Shown here: piece after piece, positions 50,470 to 53,207 of the stretch
How positions within the stretch are numbered: position 1 is the first letter of the stretch
Layout of the letters: the number at the start of each line of letters is the position of its first letter
Origin: Gemmatimonadota bacterium
GTDB lineage: Bacteria; Gemmatimonadota; Gemmatimonadetes; Gemmatimonadales; Gemmatimonadaceae
Direction: 5' to 3'
Assembly (NCBI GenBank): GCA_021298835.1
Contig: JAJTHG010000055.1
Coordinates: forward strand, 1 to 53,207
DNA length: 53,207 nucleotides
Made by a program: the position numbers and the translations under genes
Notes under the pieces: generated by a model
What the model saw: the letters and a program-made list of their open reading frames with translations, nothing else
Told to the model about the DNA's origin: nothing
The model's database searches: none

Positions 50470-51186
50470 CTACCCGGGCACGGGCCCCGAGGTCGCGCGC
50501 AGGCGCCGCTGCAACAGCGCGGCCAACCACAGCAAGCCGACCACGAAGAACACCGCGCGCATCAGGTACAGGGGGCGCAGGAACGGCGGGCCGACGACGA
50601 AGATCGCCACCCCCACGGGGGCCTGCACCCAGCGCAGCGTGTGCGCCAGCCAGCGCTCCGCGCGATCGGCCGGGTCCAGCGCGAACGCGATCAGGAACAG
50701 TCCGGCGTAGCTCGCGACGAACTTGACCTGGCTCGCGATCGCCTGCCACTGGATCGCCCCTTGCGACAGGGGCATCCCCTGCTCGGCCGTCACGAGCGCG
50801 GAAAGCAGGTGGGCGTTCTCCGCCGCGTCGAGGAACGCCGTCACCAGCAGCGCCGCCGAGCCGAGTCGTGCGGCGATGGGGCCACGCGGGTCGGCCAGCC
50901 CCGCGAGTGCCGCCGGCAGGAGCGCGAAGCAGGCCCCGTACAGGATCAGGAACAGGAAGTCCACGAACAGCTCGAGGCGCATGGCGATCGCGTTCCGCAC
51001 GAGTTGCTCCGCCATGTCGGCCGCCGGCCGGACGACCTCGAACTGCCCCTGTGAGACGCCGTGCAGGAGCGACATCGCGAGCAGGACCGCGGCGGCGATC
51101 GCCGCGGCGAGGGCGAGACGGGCGGTGACGACGCGGACGTCGGGCACCGTGGGAGCGGAGGACGGCATCGGGACTCTGGTCGGCAC
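50470..51186 (-). CDS. multi-helix membrane protein of unknown function
   Basis: A 238-aa protein with about six TM helices: ARLALAAAIAAAVLLAMSLL, ELFVDFLFLILYGACFALLP, LGSAALLVTAFLDAAENAHL, QVKFVASYAGLFLIAFALDP and AVFFVVGLLWLAALLQ. The motif FLDAAENAHL recurs in unannotated membrane proteins. No family assigned. GTG 51186 is chosen because a TTGACA-17-CATCGT promoter ends 5 nt before it; ATG 51168 is an alternative. It lies just beyond the decayed integron, on the opposite strand. Confidence 0.7.
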   Translation of the reverse strand: MPTRVPMPSSAPTVPDVRVVTARLALAAAIAAAVLLAMSLLHGVSQGQFEVVRPAADMAEQLVRNAIAMRLELFVDFLFLILYGACFALLPAALAGLADPRGPIAARLGSAALLVTAFLDAAENAHLLSALVTAEQGMPLSQGAIQWQAIASQVKFVASYAGLFLIAFALDPADRAERWLAHTLRWVQAPVGVAIFVVGPPFLRPLYLMRAVFFVVGLLWLAALLQRRLRATSGPVPG

Positions 51187-51191
51187 CCGTC

Positions 51192-51220
51192 ACGATGCCC
51201 TCACGATACACCCCTGTCAA
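51192..51220 (-). promoter_or_regulatory. promoter of the membrane protein gene
   Basis: TTGACA (consensus), 17-bp spacer, CATCGT, then 5 nt to GTG 51186. The 290-bp gap to the next gene (51187-51477) shows nothing else. Confidence 0.6.
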
Positions 51221-51477
51221 CGCGCGCGCGGCGCCGGGCGACCGCGCGAACGTCGCCTCCGCCATGCCGGGAAGGCGGGAGGCGTGCTCGACGGCGCGAC
51301 GCATTAAGTTGACGAGTGCGCTCCCCCGCCCAAGAACGGTCTCGCATGCCCCCGCGCCGCACACCTGGTCGTCGCGTTCGGGACTCCCGTCGCCGCCGCG
51401 GCCCCGAGCGGCGACAGCACCGGTCCCGCGACTTGTGGCGTGCCGCCGGGCTCACGTCCCGCTGAAGCCGAGGAGCG

Positions 51478-51891
51478 ATGAGTGCACACTTGAACTACCA
51501 GTACGAGCAGCGGGGCCGGCGCCCGACCGTGGCCCTCGCGGTCGTGCTCGGTGCCGGGATGATCGCACTCGGGGTCGTCTATGGCGCCCCGTGGTACTGG
51601 ACCACCGTCGTCGCGATTCCAACCCTGATGGCCCTGGTGATGTTCGTGCGGGACAGCCGGAGTGGCCTCGCCCTGAAGGGGGACACCCTGACGCTGTTCG
51701 CGGACGGGTGGCGCCACGAGATCGACGTACGGACCATCCGCCGGGTCCGCCTCACGGTCTGGGCGAATAGCCAGCCCAGCCTCTGGCTGGAGCTCGACGG
51801 GGCACCCCCGTACCGGGTGCCCAGCTACTGCTTCGGCGCCGCCACGCCGATCACCGACGCCCTGCGCCAACGCGGCGTCCCGATCGAGTGA
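51478..51891 (+). CDS. membrane protein with PH-like C-terminal domain
   Basis: A 137-aa protein. Two TM helices (VALAVVLGAGMIALGVVYG and YWTTVVAIPTLMALVMFV) are followed by a beta-rich part, GLALKGDTLTLFADGWRHEI and IDVRTIRRVRLTVWANSQPS, resembling bacterial PH domains. ATG 51478 has GAGGAG close upstream. No family is certain and there is no neighbour to suggest a role. Confidence 0.65.
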   Translation: MSAHLNYQYEQRGRRPTVALAVVLGAGMIALGVVYGAPWYWTTVVAIPTLMALVMFVRDSRSGLALKGDTLTLFADGWRHEIDVRTIRRVRLTVWANSQPSLWLELDGAPPYRVPSYCFGAATPITDALRQRGVPIE

Positions 51892-52288
51892 CCGGCGCCG
51901 CCAGCCGGTCGGCATCTACCGTCCACCGGTTACCTGGATGTCGGTGCCAAGCTCGTTGTGCGCGCAGCATGAGGAAGTGGAGCAGCGGCGGCACGCGGTC
52001 CGGATGAAGCGCTCCATCTTGCCGTTGGTCTGCGGGCAGTAGGGCTGCGTTCGTAGATGTCGAGGACTGCACTCGTGGGCGGTCCACGACACGCTGCCAG
52101 TCGCTCGGACCGAGCAGGACGCCGCGCGCGCCGCGGCGCCGTGCCTCCGCTCACTGATCTGCCGAGGCCCACCACACTGCTCCAGCCCAGCATCGAACTG
52201 TCTGCTCCAGGGTGGAGCTTGGGCGAGGGCGTTACAAGGCGCACCGCCAGCCGCCATCGCGAGCGGGGCCAATCGGCGCGCTGCCGCC
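51892..52288. other. gene-free stretch with a transposase relic
   Basis: About 400 bp without an intact gene. On the minus strand at 51997-52077 a short frame reads LRTQPYCPQTNGKMERFIRT, the conserved end of IS481/IS3-type integrase-core transposases. The rest is unrecognisable and no terminal inverted repeats were found. Confidence 0.6.
51997..52077 (-). pseudogene. fragment of an IS481/IS3-like transposase
   Basis: HLRTQPYCPQTNGKMERFIR corresponds to the rve_3 segment around the catalytic Glu (PYRPQTNGKAERF in intact copies). Only about 27 residues are recognisable. Confidence 0.65.
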
Positions 52289-52531
52289 ATGGTGAGCGGC
52301 GACGTGGGACTGACGGTGGCCGGCGTGGTGACGGCGGGGTTGCTGTTCGCGCTGGGGTTCATTCCGGCGGTCGCGGCGATTCCGGCGTTGGTGATGGCGC
52401 TCGGCGGGTGGACGAAGGCGCGCGGGTTCCACAGGCCAATGGCGCGGGCCCAGGTGGCGCTCGACCAACTGCTGGACCGGCTCGAGGCAGGGGAGTTCAA
52501 GCTGCGGGTGGGGCTTTGCTCGACGCGTTGA
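52289..52531 (+). CDS. short membrane protein, possibly the tail of a larger lost gene
   Basis: An 80-aa frame with a double hydrophobic stretch (VGLTVAGVVTAGLLFALGFI, PAVAAIPALVMALGGW) and an amphipathic end (RAQVALDQLLDRLEAGEF). It resembles the C-terminal two-helix tail of kinase- or stress-related membrane proteins but has no N-terminal domain. No ribosome-binding site is obvious. It lies beside the transposase scrap, so truncation is likely. Confidence 0.35.
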   Translation: MVSGDVGLTVAGVVTAGLLFALGFIPAVAAIPALVMALGGWTKARGFHRPMARAQVALDQLLDRLEAGEFKLRVGLCSTR

Positions 52532-52565
52532 TGCAGGCAGCCTTGCCGGCGGGACGGCCGCAGGG

Positions 52566-53207
52566 TCAGCGGCGGCACGGGAAGGCGTAGGCGAAGTTCT
52601 CCGAGATCGCATAGACGCGTTCACCGTCTTCGACCAGATCGGAATAGGGGAATTGCCCGTCCTGCCAGTCGTTGAAGGCCTCGAGGCGCCCGGTGGCCCT
52701 GTCGAAGAAGGACAGATTGAAGTGTTCGGTGACGACCTGCTGCCCGCACACTACGGTGCTGAACGTCGTCCCACGACTGCCGCGGCTCCATAGCTCACGG
52801 CCCGTGGCAACATCAATGGCCACGACATCCTGCCAGCCGACATAGAGGATGCCGTCGCGGACCGCGAGGTCGGACACGGGAAACACTTCGTTCCGGGGCC
52901 GCGACACACGCCAGCGGAAGGACCAGGTGCTCGGGTCGAGATCATCCACGCCGGAGCGAGCCCTATTGCCGAGGAGCAGGCCACCGCGACCGTCGCTCCG
53001 GACCGAGCGGTAGTCGGAGCGAAGCTCCGGCGTGGTGAACCGGTGCCGTTCGCGGCCGGTGGCCGCGTCGAGGGCAAGGACGACGCCGCGGTCGCCGCCG
53101 GCATTCAGGCCGGAGATGCGCCCGACGGCGTACACCACCGAGTCGATCACGCCGGCGGCAAACAAGGTGAGCCGCGAGCCGCTGCTGGCGGTGTCCTCCC
53201 ACCGCCA
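52566..53207 (-). CDS. PQQ-like beta-propeller protein, 5' end outside the window
   Basis: The frame is open from the right edge to the stop at 52566 (about 213 codons). Repeated blades carry the PQQ-like signature: GVVLALDAATGRERHRFTTP, VVAIDVATGRELWSRG and LSFFDRATGRLEAFNDWQ. Such propellers act as binding scaffolds or BamB-like proteins; cofactor use is not implied. The C-terminus ends AYAFPCRR. The signal peptide, if any, would be outside the window. Confidence 0.85.
   Translation of the reverse strand, partial: WRWEDTASSGSRLTLFAAGVIDSVVYAVGRISGLNAGGDRGVVLALDAATGRERHRFTTPELRSDYRSVRSDGRGGLLLGNRARSGVDDLDPSTWSFRWRVSRPRNEVFPVSDLAVRDGILYVGWQDVVAIDVATGRELWSRGSRGTTFSTVVCGQQVVTEHFNLSFFDRATGRLEAFNDWQDGQFPYSDLVEDGERVYAISENFAYAFPCRR

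Overview
This is a very GC-rich window (about 70-75% G+C by eye) from a Gram-negative, diderm bacterium. It has signal peptides, lipoboxes, an outer-membrane barrel gene, many Hanks-type kinases, ECF sigma control and a SufBCD-type Fe-S system. The kinase-TM-TPR architecture, the promoter style and the gene mix suggest Gemmatimonadota. That is an inference from style, because no rRNA or marker gene lies in the window.

Layout, left to right. 0-5.2 kb: a WYL regulator cut by the window edge, a small dimeric-barrel protein, a DUF1905 protein, an EthA-type flavin monooxygenase and a secreted GH13 alpha-amylase. 5.2-7.5 kb: an arsenic operon, arsR, then an arsM-arsN fusion, then arsC, with an ArsR operator that fixes the arsR start. 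7.6-16.6 kb: hydrolases, a matrixin-like protease, a PDZ protein in an ECF sigma/anti-sigma operon, a class C beta-lactamase-like protein, a SufT-like protein, ribonuclease D and an ICMT-like membrane protein. 16.6-25.2 kb: one long minus-strand operon reading ferredoxin, receptor kinase, MFS carrier, a second receptor kinase with a degenerate catalytic loop, and a short kinase. 25.3-29.9 kb: an FKBP lipoprotein, a GNAT, and the iron-sulfur and molybdenum subunits of a molybdenum hydroxylase. Its FAD subunit lies 7.7 kb away at 36.98 kb, next to an FHA gene. 29.9-36.9 kb: an outer-membrane barrel, YhbY, an M23 peptidase, a beta-propeller lipoprotein, an extradiol-type VOC protein and a PAS protein. 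38.5-44.5 kb: the complete suf operon sufR-sufB-sufC-sufD-sufU-sufS. Its promoter carries a CAAC-N6-GTTG SufR operator laid over the -35 box. 44.6-48.6 kb: a DUF885 protein, an HxlR regulator diverging from a DJ-1/PfpI protein, a deleted monooxygenase gene and an F420/NADP-type oxidoreductase.

48.7-52.5 kb is a decayed accessory region. It holds a frameshifted relic of an integron integrase that has lost its nucleophile tyrosine, two lower-GC cassette-like genes bordered by GTTRRRY and RYYYAAC core motifs with collapsed attC sites, and a transposase scrap. The integrase relic points the same way as the cassettes, unlike classical integrons.

Two patterns recur across the window. Many transcription units start with a TANNNT -10 hexamer only 5-8 nt upstream of ATG/GTG, which implies leaderless mRNAs. 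Short 7-16 bp tandem duplications sit in linkers and, repeatedly, across or just after stop codons. No tRNA, rRNA or CRISPR array was seen.
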